Source: Pseudomonas sp. SL4(2022)
GTDB taxonomy: Bacteria; Pseudomonadota; Gammaproteobacteria; Pseudomonadales; Pseudomonadaceae
Assembly (NCBI RefSeq): GCF_026625725.1
Contig: NZ_CP113060.1
Location: 2,734,001-2,798,000, forward strand
DNA length: 64,000 nucleotides
Direction: 5' to 3'
Positions 30,211-39,201 of the stretch are shown piece after piece. Position 1 is the stretch's first letter. The number at the start of each line of letters is the position of its first letter. The notes under the pieces are model-generated. The model saw nothing but the letters and a program-made list of their open reading frames with translations. It did no database searches and had not been told where the DNA came from. The translations under genes and the position numbers were made by a program.

Positions 30211-30326
30211 GGGCTGCTCCCAAGGTTTATGCCTTTGTAGTCAAGCACCTAACCTTCGTCCAGTACATTGTTGTGCCGGCCCTGTGCCAAGTTCCGCGGC
30301 GATCCCCCGAAATAAGGAAATCGAGG

Positions 30327-31085
30327 ATGCTCGTCGTGCTTCGTCATGCTGTTTTGTCACTGCTGCTAATGTTCAGCAGCTCCTGGCTCAGTGCTGCGCA
30401 GTCCCTGCAGGACAACCTGCTGGCACAGGAGCTTTCGACCTACCGTGTGCTGACCCTGTTTCACCTGCTACGCCTGGAACAGGGTGACCCCGATGTGCAG
30501 CAGCGGCTGCAGGTAAACGTGCGTCATTTTCAGCAGTTGCAGGCCGAGCAGGCTGCCCTGATCGAGACAGAGCCAGCGGCACACTTGGCGCTTGAGTTGC
30601 AGCCGGTCGCACAGCGTTTGCAGGCGTTGGTGCTCAGCAATGCTCAGCTAGGCGTTGAGAACATGGGCTTTCATGCCCTGGATGACTTGTCGCAGAGCGC
30701 TTATGACCTGGTGCAACGCAACCGCCAGCTTCAGACACACTTGACTGAGACGCCGACGAGCATGGCGCTGCGTCAGGCGGTGTTGATGCAGCAGATTGCT
30801 GCCGAATATGTACGCGAGGCGGCCAGTTGGGATGCCGGCGCGGCTGTGTATGACAGTACTCAGGCGCTGAGTGAGCCGGTGGATGCCCTGACCAAGCGTT
30901 TCAGTGAGCGACTGGTTCAGCTGCAGCAGGCACCGGATACGCATGCTGAACTGCAGGCCCGGTTGGGACAGGTGCGGGTGATTTGGAACTATATTGAGCA
31001 GCCACTGCTGAATTACCGTGAGCGCTCTCTGCCGTTTGTGGTGAGCCGCTACAGTGAGCAAATCGTGAACCTGCTGATTCACTGA
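30327..31085 (+). CDS. Secreted all-helical protein of unknown function
   Basis: A 252-residue protein from ATG 30327, chosen because AAGGAAATCGAGG precedes it and a signal peptide follows (MLVVLRHAVLSLLLMFSSSW, cleavage after SAA). The longer upstream frame overlaps the divergent sirB1-type gene and is not convincing. The mature part is amphipathic helix throughout, rich in Gln and Leu (QVNVRHFQQLQAEQAALIET), suggesting a periplasmic helical bundle similar in look to sensor domains but without a membrane anchor or output domain. No family recognised. Confidence 0.65.
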   Translation: MLVVLRHAVLSLLLMFSSSWLSAAQSLQDNLLAQELSTYRVLTLFHLLRLEQGDPDVQQRLQVNVRHFQQLQAEQAALIETEPAAHLALELQPVAQRLQALVLSNAQLGVENMGFHALDDLSQSAYDLVQRNRQLQTHLTETPTSMALRQAVLMQQIAAEYVREAASWDAGAAVYDSTQALSEPVDALTKRFSERLVQLQQAPDTHAELQARLGQVRVIWNYIEQPLLNYRERSLPFVVSRYSEQIVNLLIH

Positions 31086-31104
31086 GGCGTGCCAGCGCCT
31101 CAGT
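31081..31104 (+). terminator. Hairpin spanning the stop codon of the helical protein gene
   Basis: ACTGAGGCG, loop TGCCAG, CGCCTCAGT. The stop codon at 31083-31085 is inside the stem. No T-run follows, so termination is uncertain. Confidence 0.4.
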
Positions 31105-31149
31105 GGTAGCGGCCTATACTGACAGGCAAATCAGTACGGGAGCCACAGC

Positions 31150-32169
31150 ATGTTCGCCATGATGGAAACCGCCCGGCTGGAGTCACTGCACTTCGCCGAG
31201 GATCCACTGACCGGTCTCAAGGCGATTATCGCCATCCATAACACCCGCCTTGGCCCGGCGCTGGGCGGTTGCCGTTACCTGAACTATGCCAACGAGACGA
31301 GCGCCATCGAGGATGCCCTGCGTCTGGCCAAGGGCATGAGCTACAAGGCCGCATTGGCGGGCCTGCGTCAGGGCGGCGGCAAGGCGGTGATCATCCGTCC
31401 CGCGCATGTCGATAACCGCGCCGCCGTGTTTGAAGCCTTTGGCCGGTTTATCGAAACCCTCAATGGCCACTACATCACCGCGATGGACAGCGGCACGTCC
31501 AGCGCCGACATGGACTGCATCGCCCAGCACACCCAGCATGTCACCAGCACCACGGCCGAGGGTGATCCGTCACCGTACACCGCCATGGGCGTGTTTGCCG
31601 GGATTCGTGCCACCGCCCTGGCGCGCCTCGGCAGTGACAACCTGGAAGGCTTACGGGTGGCGATTCAGGGGTTGGGCAATGTCGGCTTCGCCCTGGCCGA
31701 GCAACTGCATGCTGCCGGCGCTGAGCTATTGGTCAGTGACCTGGACCCAGGTCGCGTCCAGCGGGCGGTCGAGCAACTGGGCGCCCGACCGGTGGCCAGC
31801 GAAGCCTTGCTCGCCACGCCCTGCGACATCCTGGCGCCCTGCGGTTTGGGTGGAGTTTTGCATGCGGGCAGTGTCGCTCAGTTGCGCTGCTCGGCGGTGG
31901 TGGGGGCCGCCAACAATCAACTGGCCAGTGCCGACATCTCCGACAGCTTGCAGGCGAGGGGGATTCTCTATGCACCGGATTATGTGATCAACGCTGGCGG
32001 TCTGATCTACGTGGCGCTGAAACATCAGGGTGAGCCTGTGCCGGTGATCACCGCGCACCTGACACAGATCAGTCAGCGGCTGACCGAGATCTATGGTCAT
32101 GCCCAAGCCGACAAGCGTCCGCCGGCAAGGGTCGCTGATGCGATTGCCGAACGCTTGTTATATGGCTGA
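31150..32169 (+). CDS. Leu/Val/Phe-type amino-acid dehydrogenase
   Basis: A 339-residue member of the Glu/Leu/Phe/Val dehydrogenase family. The N-terminal domain has RLGPALGGCRYLNY and YKAALAGLRQGGGKAVI, which carries the catalytic Lys; ITAMDSGTSSADM contains the catalytic Asp. The C-terminal Rossmann domain has IQGLGNVGFALAEQL for NAD binding. It oxidatively deaminates branched-chain or aromatic amino acids to 2-oxo acids. Length is slightly below leucine dehydrogenase of Bacillus (about 364); substrate cannot be read from sequence. Monocistronic, ending at a hairpin. Confidence 0.9.
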   Translation: MFAMMETARLESLHFAEDPLTGLKAIIAIHNTRLGPALGGCRYLNYANETSAIEDALRLAKGMSYKAALAGLRQGGGKAVIIRPAHVDNRAAVFEAFGRFIETLNGHYITAMDSGTSSADMDCIAQHTQHVTSTTAEGDPSPYTAMGVFAGIRATALARLGSDNLEGLRVAIQGLGNVGFALAEQLHAAGAELLVSDLDPGRVQRAVEQLGARPVASEALLATPCDILAPCGLGGVLHAGSVAQLRCSAVVGAANNQLASADISDSLQARGILYAPDYVINAGGLIYVALKHQGEPVPVITAHLTQISQRLTEIYGHAQADKRPPARVADAIAERLLYG

Positions 32170-32185
32170 GTTTGACTGTTGCCAG

Positions 32186-32224
32186 AAACACAAAGCCCCA
32201 GTCATTGGCTGGGGCTCTGTGTTT
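32186..32224. terminator. Hairpin between the convergent dehydrogenase and yebG genes
   Basis: AAACACAAAGCCCCAG, loop TCATTGG, CTGGGGCTCTGTGTTT: a 16-bp stem with one mismatch, A-rich on the left and T-rich on the right, suited to terminate both genes. Confidence 0.8.
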
Positions 32225-32230
32225 CTGGCG

Positions 32231-32491
32231 TTACTCGGCTGCAGGCTCGCTCAGTTCACTCAAGGCGTCGGGTTGGTTTTTGAACGCCTTGGCGAAGATG
32301 TCGCGGTTCTTCGCCATATAAATTCCCAGCTCTTCACCCTGGGTTTCATTCAACGATGGCACGGCCTTCTGCAGCACCTCGGTGAGTAGCTCGGCCAGTT
32401 CGAGCATTTTGTCATGACGGTCGGCTTCGGCTTTATCCATGAATAAACGCTCCAAATCCCGGCTGCTGCGGTACACCACTTCGACGGCCAT
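32231..32491 (-). CDS. yebG: YebG family DNA-damage-inducible protein
   Basis: An 86-residue protein starting MAVEVVYRSSRDLERLFMDK, the conserved YebG N-terminus, followed by the helical region KMLELAELLTEVLQKAVPSL and IYMAKNRDIFAKAFKNQPDA. YebG is a small SOS-regulon protein of unknown molecular function. A near-consensus LexA box lies about 40 bases upstream of the start, in line with SOS control. Transcribed alone. Confidence 0.9.
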   Translation of the reverse strand: MAVEVVYRSSRDLERLFMDKAEADRHDKMLELAELLTEVLQKAVPSLNETQGEELGIYMAKNRDIFAKAFKNQPDALSELSEPAAE

Positions 32492-32530
32492 TCATCACCT
32501 CTACGCCTTCACGCTGGTAGGTTACTAAAA

Positions 32531-32546
32531 CTGGTTATTTGTACAG
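32531..32546 (-). promoter_or_regulatory. LexA box of yebG
   Basis: On the minus strand CTGTACAAATAACCAG, matching CTGT-N8-ACAG except one base in the second half. It is 40 bases before yebG. The remainder of the 286-base gap (32492-32777) shows no other clear signal. Confidence 0.75.
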
Positions 32547-32777
32547 TGGTGGCGAGCATAATTAACTCGCCGACATTTTGCCAGTAGCAATTGCTGTATC
32601 GGCTTATAACCTGGCTTGCGGCACGGGCTGTGATGCTGCCGATATTGCCTGCGCATCCAGAGTTGACCAAGGTGTGCCCTTGATGAAATGACATGCATCT
32701 GTATCACTCCGGGCCTGAGCTTTGCATCTGCAGCGCAGGTTGAGATAGACAACTGATCAACGGTTAATGGGGACGGC

Positions 32778-33287
32778 GTGGTGAACAAGAACAACTGGGC
32801 AAATCGTAAGCGTGAAGAGGTGCATGGCCTGGCGGAGTCGTTGGGCAATCTGTTGATGGAAGCCTTCCACTACCTGGCGTTATTCGCCATCGGTGCCATC
32901 ACCGCCTGGGCGGCAGTGATGGCCTTTATTGGCATGCTGGAAAAGGGCCATATCACGGTCGATGACATTCTGTTGCTATTCATCTACCTGGAATTGGCGG
33001 CAATGGTGGGGATCTATTTCAAGACCAACCACATGCCGATCCGCTTCATGATCTATGTGGCGATTACTGCGCTGACCCGGCTGATGATTTCCGACATTTC
33101 GCACAACCATAAACCCGACATGGGCGTGGTGATGGTGTCCGGGGCCATTCTGCTTCTCGCCGTGGCAATCTTTGTGGTGCGTTATGCCTCTTCGCGCTTT
33201 CCTGCGGTGCAGGCCGACGGGCCAAGGCGCAAACGTAATGCGGCTGATGAAGCGGCAGAGAAAGATGACATGCACAGCGATGATTGA
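32778..33287 (+). CDS. PsiE-family membrane protein
   Basis: A 169-residue protein with four membrane helices (for example AFHYLALFAIGAITAWAAVM and GVVMVSGAILLLAVAIFVVR), matching the phosphate-starvation-inducible PsiE family. The loop YFKTNHMPIRFMIYVAITAL is the best conserved part. The start is one of two consecutive GTG codons at 32778/32781 with GGGG upstream. The C-terminal tail is charged and cytoplasmic. It is convergent with the SNF2 helicase gene, eight bases apart. No PhoB box was found by eye. Confidence 0.85.
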   Translation: MVNKNNWANRKREEVHGLAESLGNLLMEAFHYLALFAIGAITAWAAVMAFIGMLEKGHITVDDILLLFIYLELAAMVGIYFKTNHMPIRFMIYVAITALTRLMISDISHNHKPDMGVVMVSGAILLLAVAIFVVRYASSRFPAVQADGPRRKRNAADEAAEKDDMHSDD

Positions 33288-33294
33288 TTGCTGA

Positions 33295-35931
33295 TCAGTC
33301 GCTTAACGGCGCAAACAGCGCCTGCAGATCGTCTTCGCTGAGCTGCAGCTGGGTCTGGCTGCCGCCTTCCAGCACGCCGCGGGCCAGGCTGGCCTTGGCT
33401 TGTTGCAGCTGCTGGATTTTCTCTTCGACGCTGCCACGGGCGATCAGCTTGTAGACGAACACCGGCTTGTCCTGGCCGATGCGGTAGGCGCGGTCGCTGG
33501 CCTGAGCTTCGGCGGCGGGGTTCCACCAGGGGTCGAAGTGGATCACCGTATCGGCGGCGGTCAGGTTCAGGCCTGCGCCGCCGGCTTTCAGGCTGATCAA
33601 AAAGATTGGCAGCTCACCAGCCTGGAACTGCTGCACCGGGGTGCGGCGGTCCTGGGTGCTGCCGGTGAGCTTGGCGTAGCGAATATTGCGTGTTTTCAGC
33701 TCGGCTTCGATCAGCGCCAGCATCGAGGTGAACTGCGAGAACAGCAGCACGCGCCGGCCTTCAGCGAACAACTCTTCAAGCATTTCCAGCAGACCGCTGA
33801 GCTTGCCGGAATCCAGGCTGGTCAGACTGCTGTCACCGCTTTCATCGAGCAGACGCAGGTCGCAGCAAGCCTGGCGCAGGCGCAAAAGGGCTTCGAGAAT
33901 CACGATCTGGCTGCGCGCCAGTCCCTGACGGGCAATTTCCGCGCGAACCTTCTGATCCATGGCCAGGCGCAAGGTTTCGTAGCGGTCGCGCTGCGCCGCG
34001 CTGAGTTCGACCCAATGGGTGATTTCGGTTTTCGGCGGCAGCTCGCTGGCTACCTGCTCCTTGGTGCGCCGCAGCACGAAGGGTTTGATCCGCCCGGTGA
34101 GGTGCGCCAGGCGCTGCTCGTTGGCATTTTTTTCGATGGGTGTGCGGTAGTCGCGGGTAAAGCTCTTGCTGTCGCCGAGCCAGCCGGGCATGAGGAAGTT
34201 GAACAGCGACCATAGTTCGCCCAGGTGATTCTCCAGCGGTGTGCCGGTCAGGCACAGGCGTTGCCCGGCCTGCAGTTGCCCGGCAGCGACGGCAGCCTTG
34301 CTGCGTGGGTTCTTGATGTTCTGCGCTTCATCGAGAATCAGCAGGCGATAGCGGTAGGCAGCCAGCGCTTTGAGGTCGCGTGGTAGCAGGGCGTAGGTGG
34401 TGAGGATGATCTGGTGTTCGTCGATCTGCTTGAACAGCGTGCGGCGTTTTGGCCCATGCAGGGCCAGTACCTTGAGCTGCGGGGTGAAGCGCGCGGCTTC
34501 ATCCTGCCAGTTGGGGATCAGGCTGGTGGGCATGACGATCAGCGCCGGCTGCTGCAACCGTCCGGCGTTGTACTCGCAGAGGATATGGCCGAGGGTCTGC
34601 AGGGTTTTGCCCAGGCCCATGTCATCGGCCAGCAGGCCGCCGACTTCCAGCTCGGCCAGTCCCTGCATCCAGGCCAAACCTTGCAGCTGATAGGGTCGTA
34701 GCTCTGCTTCTAAGCCGGCGGGTGCCTGCAAGGTGGCGCTGTCCAGCCGCTGCAGGCGTTCGGCGAAGTCACGCAGCTGGCCGCCGCCTTGCCAGCTGAT
34801 GGCCGGGCCTTCTTGCAGGGGATTCAGGCGGGCAGCATCCAGCCGTGACAGGCGCAGCCGCTGGCTGGACTCGCCCGGCTCGCGCACAAACAGCTCGCCG
34901 AGGGTCGCCAGCAGCGGCTTCAGTCGTGCCAGCGGTAATGCTGCGCGTTTGTGGTGATGCGGCAGGCTGACCAGTACCACCTCGTCATCATCGCGCTTGT
35001 TCAGGGCTTCGCCATTGAGCAGCCAAGGCTTCTGGCGGATGGCCTGCAGCAAAATCGGCAGCAGGCTGATGCGCTGGCCTTCGACCTCGATGCCCAGTTC
35101 TAGGTCGAACCAGGTTTGTTCGGGGTCTTCTTCGACCTCGGCATACCAGTCATCGACCTGCGCCAGGTTGAACTGGAAATCTGGCTGCATGCGGATCTGC
35201 CAGCCTTCCTCACGCAGCCGCGGCAATTGCTCGCGGACAAACAGCAGCCAGGCCGCCTCATTGGGGTGCTCGTAGGCTTCTCCGGCGCTTTCCGGTAGCG
35301 CTTCGCTCTGCCGCAGGGCCACTTGCAGGCCAGTTTGTTCCAGGCGTTTGCGCAGCTGGGTTTCAGTGCTGATATCGCGCACGATGCGCAGGCTGTGCTG
35401 GGCACTCTGTTTGATCAGCAGGTCTTTACCCTGTTTGCCAGATGCCAGGTGGCCCTGGTAGTCGAAGGCCAATGCAGCACGATGCTGGGTCTGCTCCTGC
35501 ATACGGCCCTTGCGTGCGTCAAAGTGCACGCGCACCAGGCTGCCGAGGCTCAGCACCGGCGCCGGTTGTAAATTCTCCAGGTACTCCTCGCGGGCCTGCG
35601 GGCTGCTGACGATCAGCGGCGACAGATCGACGCCCTGTTCCTGCTGCAGTTGCAGGGTGAGCAGGGCGCTGGCGACGTGTTTACAGTTGAAGCCCACTGG
35701 GCAGCTGCAATGGCCTGTCACGCCCCAGCCCTGGCCGTAGTGATGCAGGGTGATGCGCTGTTGGTAGGTTTGCGCACCGGAGCCACGGCAGCTGGCCAGC
35801 AGGGTGCTGTCCTTGAGGCTGAGCAAACGGCTGCGCCCCTGGGCGGCATAACCCTGACCGCGCTGCAGATCGCCCACGCCGAATTCTGCACGCCAGTCTT
35901 CCTGGCGTAGATGCAGGATATCGAGGGCCAT
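33295..35931 (-). CDS. SNF2-family helicase with SWIM zinc finger
   Basis: An 878-residue DEAD/DEAH ATPase related to RapA and eukaryotic Swi2/Snf2. The N-terminal SWIM zinc finger CSCPVGFNCKH (CxCxnCxH) is near residue 80. Walker A LADDMGLGKTLQTLGH is near residue 440, the DEAQ box LLILDEAQNIKNP follows, and helicase motif VI is QASDRAYRIGQDKPV. The start could be ATG at 35929-35931 or GTG three codons earlier. SWIM/SNF2 proteins remodel protein-DNA complexes; the bacterial role is not established. Monocistronic, flanked by PsiE and an AraC regulator. Confidence 0.92.
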   Translation of the reverse strand: MALDILHLRQEDWRAEFGVGDLQRGQGYAAQGRSRLLSLKDSTLLASCRGSGAQTYQQRITLHHYGQGWGVTGHCSCPVGFNCKHVASALLTLQLQQEQGVDLSPLIVSSPQAREEYLENLQPAPVLSLGSLVRVHFDARKGRMQEQTQHRAALAFDYQGHLASGKQGKDLLIKQSAQHSLRIVRDISTETQLRKRLEQTGLQVALRQSEALPESAGEAYEHPNEAAWLLFVREQLPRLREEGWQIRMQPDFQFNLAQVDDWYAEVEEDPEQTWFDLELGIEVEGQRISLLPILLQAIRQKPWLLNGEALNKRDDDEVVLVSLPHHHKRAALPLARLKPLLATLGELFVREPGESSQRLRLSRLDAARLNPLQEGPAISWQGGGQLRDFAERLQRLDSATLQAPAGLEAELRPYQLQGLAWMQGLAELEVGGLLADDMGLGKTLQTLGHILCEYNAGRLQQPALIVMPTSLIPNWQDEAARFTPQLKVLALHGPKRRTLFKQIDEHQIILTTYALLPRDLKALAAYRYRLLILDEAQNIKNPRSKAAVAAGQLQAGQRLCLTGTPLENHLGELWSLFNFLMPGWLGDSKSFTRDYRTPIEKNANEQRLAHLTGRIKPFVLRRTKEQVASELPPKTEITHWVELSAAQRDRYETLRLAMDQKVRAEIARQGLARSQIVILEALLRLRQACCDLRLLDESGDSSLTSLDSGKLSGLLEMLEELFAEGRRVLLFSQFTSMLALIEAELKTRNIRYAKLTGSTQDRRTPVQQFQAGELPIFLISLKAGGAGLNLTAADTVIHFDPWWNPAAEAQASDRAYRIGQDKPVFVYKLIARGSVEEKIQQLQQAKASLARGVLEGGSQTQLQLSEDDLQALFAPLSD

Positions 35932-36033
35932 CAGGGGCACCGGGCGGGCAAGTGAAGGAATCGTGGCATGGGCAGCTTTCTCGAAGGCAGCCGATGATTC
36001 TTACACAGCCAGCGTGGGATTAGCAGGCAGTTT

Positions 36034-36942
36034 TCAGCTGTTGGTAAGCAGATATTGCTTGGCGTGGGGGCGTTGCAGGGCGGCGCGGTATTGCCCCGGC
36101 GTGGCGCTGAAGGCCTGGCGGAAGCGGTTGTTAAAGTGGCTGGCGCTGGCAAAGCCGCAGGCCAGGGCCACTTCAGCCAGTGCCAGGGTGCTGTGCTGCA
36201 GCAGTTGCTGGCCATGGCGCAGGCGCTGCGCGAGCACATAACGATGCGGAGGCAGGCCGAAGCTGAGCTGGAACATCCGCGCGAAGTGGTATTCGGAGAG
36301 CGCGCAGACACTGGCCAGCTGGCCCAGGCTAAGTGGCTCACTGAGGTTGGCCTGGATAAACTCGCGTACTCGGCGGCGCTGGTTGGGGGCCAGGCCGCCG
36401 TTCAACCGCAGGCCATCGCGGCGGCCGACCTGGGACAGCAACGCGTGATTGACCAGGCCGTGGGCCAGGCTGCTGCTGAGCAGGCGCTCGGCGGGCTCCT
36501 GCCAATCCAGCTGGATGAGCTCACGGAAACGCTGGGCCTGCTGCGGGTCATCGAGAAAGGTGCCTTCGCGCAGTTCCAGTTCCCGTGGCTCACGGTCCAG
36601 CAGGTTGACGGCCGACAGGGCGAATTGCTCCTGGCTGATATACAGATGGGTCAGATGGATTTCCCCGTTGATCACCCACTCCGACTGATGCCCGGCCGGC
36701 AGTATGCACAGTTTGTCTGGCGCGCCTTTGCTGTGCGGGCTTTCGCGGCGAAAGGTGCCGGTGCCGCCGGCCAGGTAGCAGGACAGCGTGTGATGGCTGG
36801 GGGCTTCGTAGTCGCGGGCATCATGGCGGTTGCTCCACACGGCCGCCGCCAGCCCGTCGCCCAGCTCGGCGCTGCGATGCAGGCGAGTGTTGGGCGAGCT
36901 GTGCATGCTCTGGAAAACCTGTAGGTGCTCAAGTTGCGACAT
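36034..36942 (-). CDS. AraC-family transcriptional regulator
   Basis: A 302-residue protein with an N-terminal cupin-like sensor (HHTLSCYLAGGTGTFRRESP) and a C-terminal double helix-turn-helix at residues about 195-290, including LGQLASVCALSEYHFARMFQ and VALACGFASASHFNNRFRQA. It should activate a nearby or distant metabolic gene on binding a small molecule. The leftward SBP_bac_3 gene upstream is transcribed in the same direction but 86 bases away. No target is evident. Confidence 0.9.
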   Translation of the reverse strand: MSQLEHLQVFQSMHSSPNTRLHRSAELGDGLAAAVWSNRHDARDYEAPSHHTLSCYLAGGTGTFRRESPHSKGAPDKLCILPAGHQSEWVINGEIHLTHLYISQEQFALSAVNLLDREPRELELREGTFLDDPQQAQRFRELIQLDWQEPAERLLSSSLAHGLVNHALLSQVGRRDGLRLNGGLAPNQRRRVREFIQANLSEPLSLGQLASVCALSEYHFARMFQLSFGLPPHRYVLAQRLRHGQQLLQHSTLALAEVALACGFASASHFNNRFRQAFSATPGQYRAALQRPHAKQYLLTNS

Positions 36943-37028
36943 AAATCCTCCGTCACCCTATGCTACGCCCGGCATGTATGCGTGCCAGCCCCCGCCGGCA
37001 GAAAAGCGCAAGATTATGCAAGGCGCGG

Positions 37029-37787
37029 CTATTTGTAGCTGTTGAGGATTTCCTGGTAACGCGGCTGTTTTTTCAGTGCGTTAAGGCCGTTCTGCAGGCG
37101 GGTCAGTTGCACTGCGTCGGTATCCAGGCTGAAGGCGTAATACATGGCGCTTTCCTTGAGTACATGCACCGGGGCGAAGTCGTGGCTGTGCATGTCCAGA
37201 TTGCGGATAAACCAGTAAGCGGTGGTTTCATTGTAGGCCCACAGGTCGATGCGGCTGTTATGCAGCAGGTTGGCCAGCTGAATCGCGCTTGCAGAAATCT
37301 GCAATTGGTTGTCGCTGATGCCCATTTTATTAAGCAGTTGGTGGCTGGCATCATCGCGAATCACGCCGATACGGTAGGCGCTGAGTTCCGCCGGTTGCTT
37401 GATCTGTAACTGGCGATCCTTGCGCGCCAATAACACGATGCGGCTGGGCATGATCGGCCCGACCCATTTGAACTGCGGGCCGCGTTCATCGGTGCGGGCC
37501 ATGGAGAACAGCAGCACGCCAGGGCCCTTGCGCGCCATTTGGTAGCCACGCGCCCAGGGCAGCGAGCGAATGTCCCGACGTCCAATGGGTAGGCCGGCGA
37601 TGGCAGCGGCCTCCAGCAGAATATCCACGGTAATACCTTTGGCGATGCCGCTTTCGGTGTAGTTGTAGGGGGGGAACTCTTCGGTGATGAAGTCCAGCGA
37701 CTCCCACTTCGCGTCTGCATGCAGCACCGATGGCGTGAGCAAACAGAGGAAAATCAGCGCAAACGCGTTGCCCAGGCGAGAAGACAT
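37029..37787 (-). CDS. Periplasmic solute-binding protein, family 3
   Basis: A 252-residue protein with signal peptide MSSRLGNAFALIFLCLLTPS, cleaved near VLHADA. The mature part is a SBP_bac_3 fold: SLDFITEEFPPYNYTESGIA, AKGITVDILLEAAAIAGLPI and YRIGVIRDDASHQLL. These are usually the binding parts of polar amino-acid ABC transporters, but no permease or ATPase gene is adjacent; such orphan proteins often act as sensors or have other ligands. The 193 bases downstream of its start up to the ars cluster (37788-37980) hold nothing I recognise. Confidence 0.85.
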   Translation of the reverse strand: MSSRLGNAFALIFLCLLTPSVLHADAKWESLDFITEEFPPYNYTESGIAKGITVDILLEAAAIAGLPIGRRDIRSLPWARGYQMARKGPGVLLFSMARTDERGPQFKWVGPIMPSRIVLLARKDRQLQIKQPAELSAYRIGVIRDDASHQLLNKMGISDNQLQISASAIQLANLLHNSRIDLWAYNETTAYWFIRNLDMHSHDFAPVHVLKESAMYYAFSLDTDAVQLTRLQNGLNALKKQPRYQEILNSYK

Positions 37788-37980
37788 GCAACGTACCTCA
37801 GGTTACAGATGCCGGCAGTGCCGGGTGGCTTAGGCAGTGTGGCGGGTGCGCCTGCGTCAGCGACACCCGTCTATTGACGCTAGCCCGCCTGGCATAGGCT
37901 GTCGACTCGCCACATTGATCGCGTTGTATGGTTATCTTTTGGTTGCGAGTGAATGGCTATTAACCGTTGGGATCGAGCAG

Positions 37981-39051
37981 TCAGCCCTGCGCGCGCTCGT
38001 ACCAGCCCTTGCTGTTATTGACCATGCGCACCAGCCAGAGCATGACCGGCACCTCGATCAGCACACCGACCACCGTGGCCAGCGCCGCGCCGGAGTTGAA
38101 GCCGTACAACACGATGGCCACTGCCACCGCCAGTTCGAAAAAGTTCGACGCGCCGATCATTGCCGCCGGCCCGGCGATGTCGTGACGCACCTTGAGTTGC
38201 CGGCACATCCAGTAACCCAGCGCGGCGATAAACAGGGTTTGCAGCAGAATCGGCACCGCCAGCATGGCGATGATCAACGGCTGCGCGACTATGGTCTGGC
38301 CCTGGAAGGAGAACAGCAGCACCAAGGTGGCGAGCAGGGCGAGGATGGAGAACGGGCCGATACGCGCCAGCACCGCTTGCAGCGCTGCATCACCCCGGCG
38401 CAGCAGGCGCGCACGGATCAATTGGGCTATCGCCAGGGGGATGACGATGTACATCACCACCGACAGCAGCAGGGTGTCCCATGGCACCGGGATCGACGAC
38501 ACGCCGAGCAGCAAAGCAACGATAGGGGCGAAAGCGAACACCATCACCAGATCGTTGATCGCCACCTGAGTCAGGGTGAAGTTGGCATTGCCTTTACACA
38601 GATTGCTCCACACGAACACCATGGCGGTGCAGGGCGCGGCGCCGAGCAGAATCAGCCCGGCCACGTAGCTGTCGATCTGCTCGGCCGGCAGCCAGTCTGC
38701 GAATACATGGCGCAGAAACAGCCAGGCCAGAAAGGCCATGGTGAAGGGTTTGATTAACCAGTTGATGCTCAGGGTTACGCCCAAACCGGCGCGCTGCTGG
38801 TAGACCTCACCAATGGCGCTGAAGTCGATCTTCATCAGCATCGGGATGATCATCACCCAGATCAGCAGGCCCACCGGGATATTCACCTGCGCGACGTCAA
38901 GTGCGCCCACCGCCTGCGCCGCTACGGGCGCATACAAGCCGAGCAAGGTGCCGCCGATGATGCAGAGGAAGACCCAAAGCGTCAGGTAGCGCTCGAACAG
39001 ACCGAGCGGCGAGCGGGTTTGAGGAGCGGAGGATTCTAGGGCATTGGCCAT
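37981..39051 (-). CDS. arsB: ACR3-family arsenite efflux permease
   Basis: A 356-residue protein with ten membrane helices. The functional Cys is in LGAAPCTAMVFVWS, and the conserved Glu lies in FFELAVAVAIVLYGFNSG. The N-terminus RYLTLWVFLCIIGGTLLGLY is typical of ACR3, so it expels As(OH)3 using the proton motive force. It is divergent from the ArsC-ArsR fusion, with a shared 150-base regulatory region; unlike most clusters the exporter is thus on its own transcript. Also named acr3. Confidence 0.93.
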   Translation of the reverse strand: MANALESSAPQTRSPLGLFERYLTLWVFLCIIGGTLLGLYAPVAAQAVGALDVAQVNIPVGLLIWVMIIPMLMKIDFSAIGEVYQQRAGLGVTLSINWLIKPFTMAFLAWLFLRHVFADWLPAEQIDSYVAGLILLGAAPCTAMVFVWSNLCKGNANFTLTQVAINDLVMVFAFAPIVALLLGVSSIPVPWDTLLLSVVMYIVIPLAIAQLIRARLLRRGDAALQAVLARIGPFSILALLATLVLLFSFQGQTIVAQPLIIAMLAVPILLQTLFIAALGYWMCRQLKVRHDIAGPAAMIGASNFFELAVAVAIVLYGFNSGAALATVVGVLIEVPVMLWLVRMVNNSKGWYERAQG

Positions 39052-39134
39052 GCTGGATTCCTTAGGTGAGGGGCGAGTCTAGCCAGTCCCGCTGCGGCCA
39101 GTGTTGATCTGGGTCTGCTTGGGGTTGGTTAAAT

Positions 39135-39182
39135 ATACGGTTTACAAGATATATGGATATCAATATATTCGCCAAACCGTAT
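39135..39182. promoter_or_regulatory. Candidate ArsR operator/divergent promoter region
   Basis: ATACGGTTT (39135-39143) and its exact reverse complement AAACCGTAT (39174-39182) enclose 30 AT-rich bases that include GATATATGGATATCAATATA, itself partly palindromic and similar to ArsR/SmtB boxes. It lies between the start codons of the exporter and the ArsC-ArsR fusion, so both could be repressed from here. Confidence 0.6.
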
Positions 39183-39201
39183 TCGCCTGACACCCATCGC
39201 C

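Noticed and set aside
30117..30326. N-terminal extension of the helical secreted protein
   Set aside because: It lies mostly inside the divergent sirB1-type gene and lacks a ribosome site; the internal start has both a ribosome site and a signal peptide.
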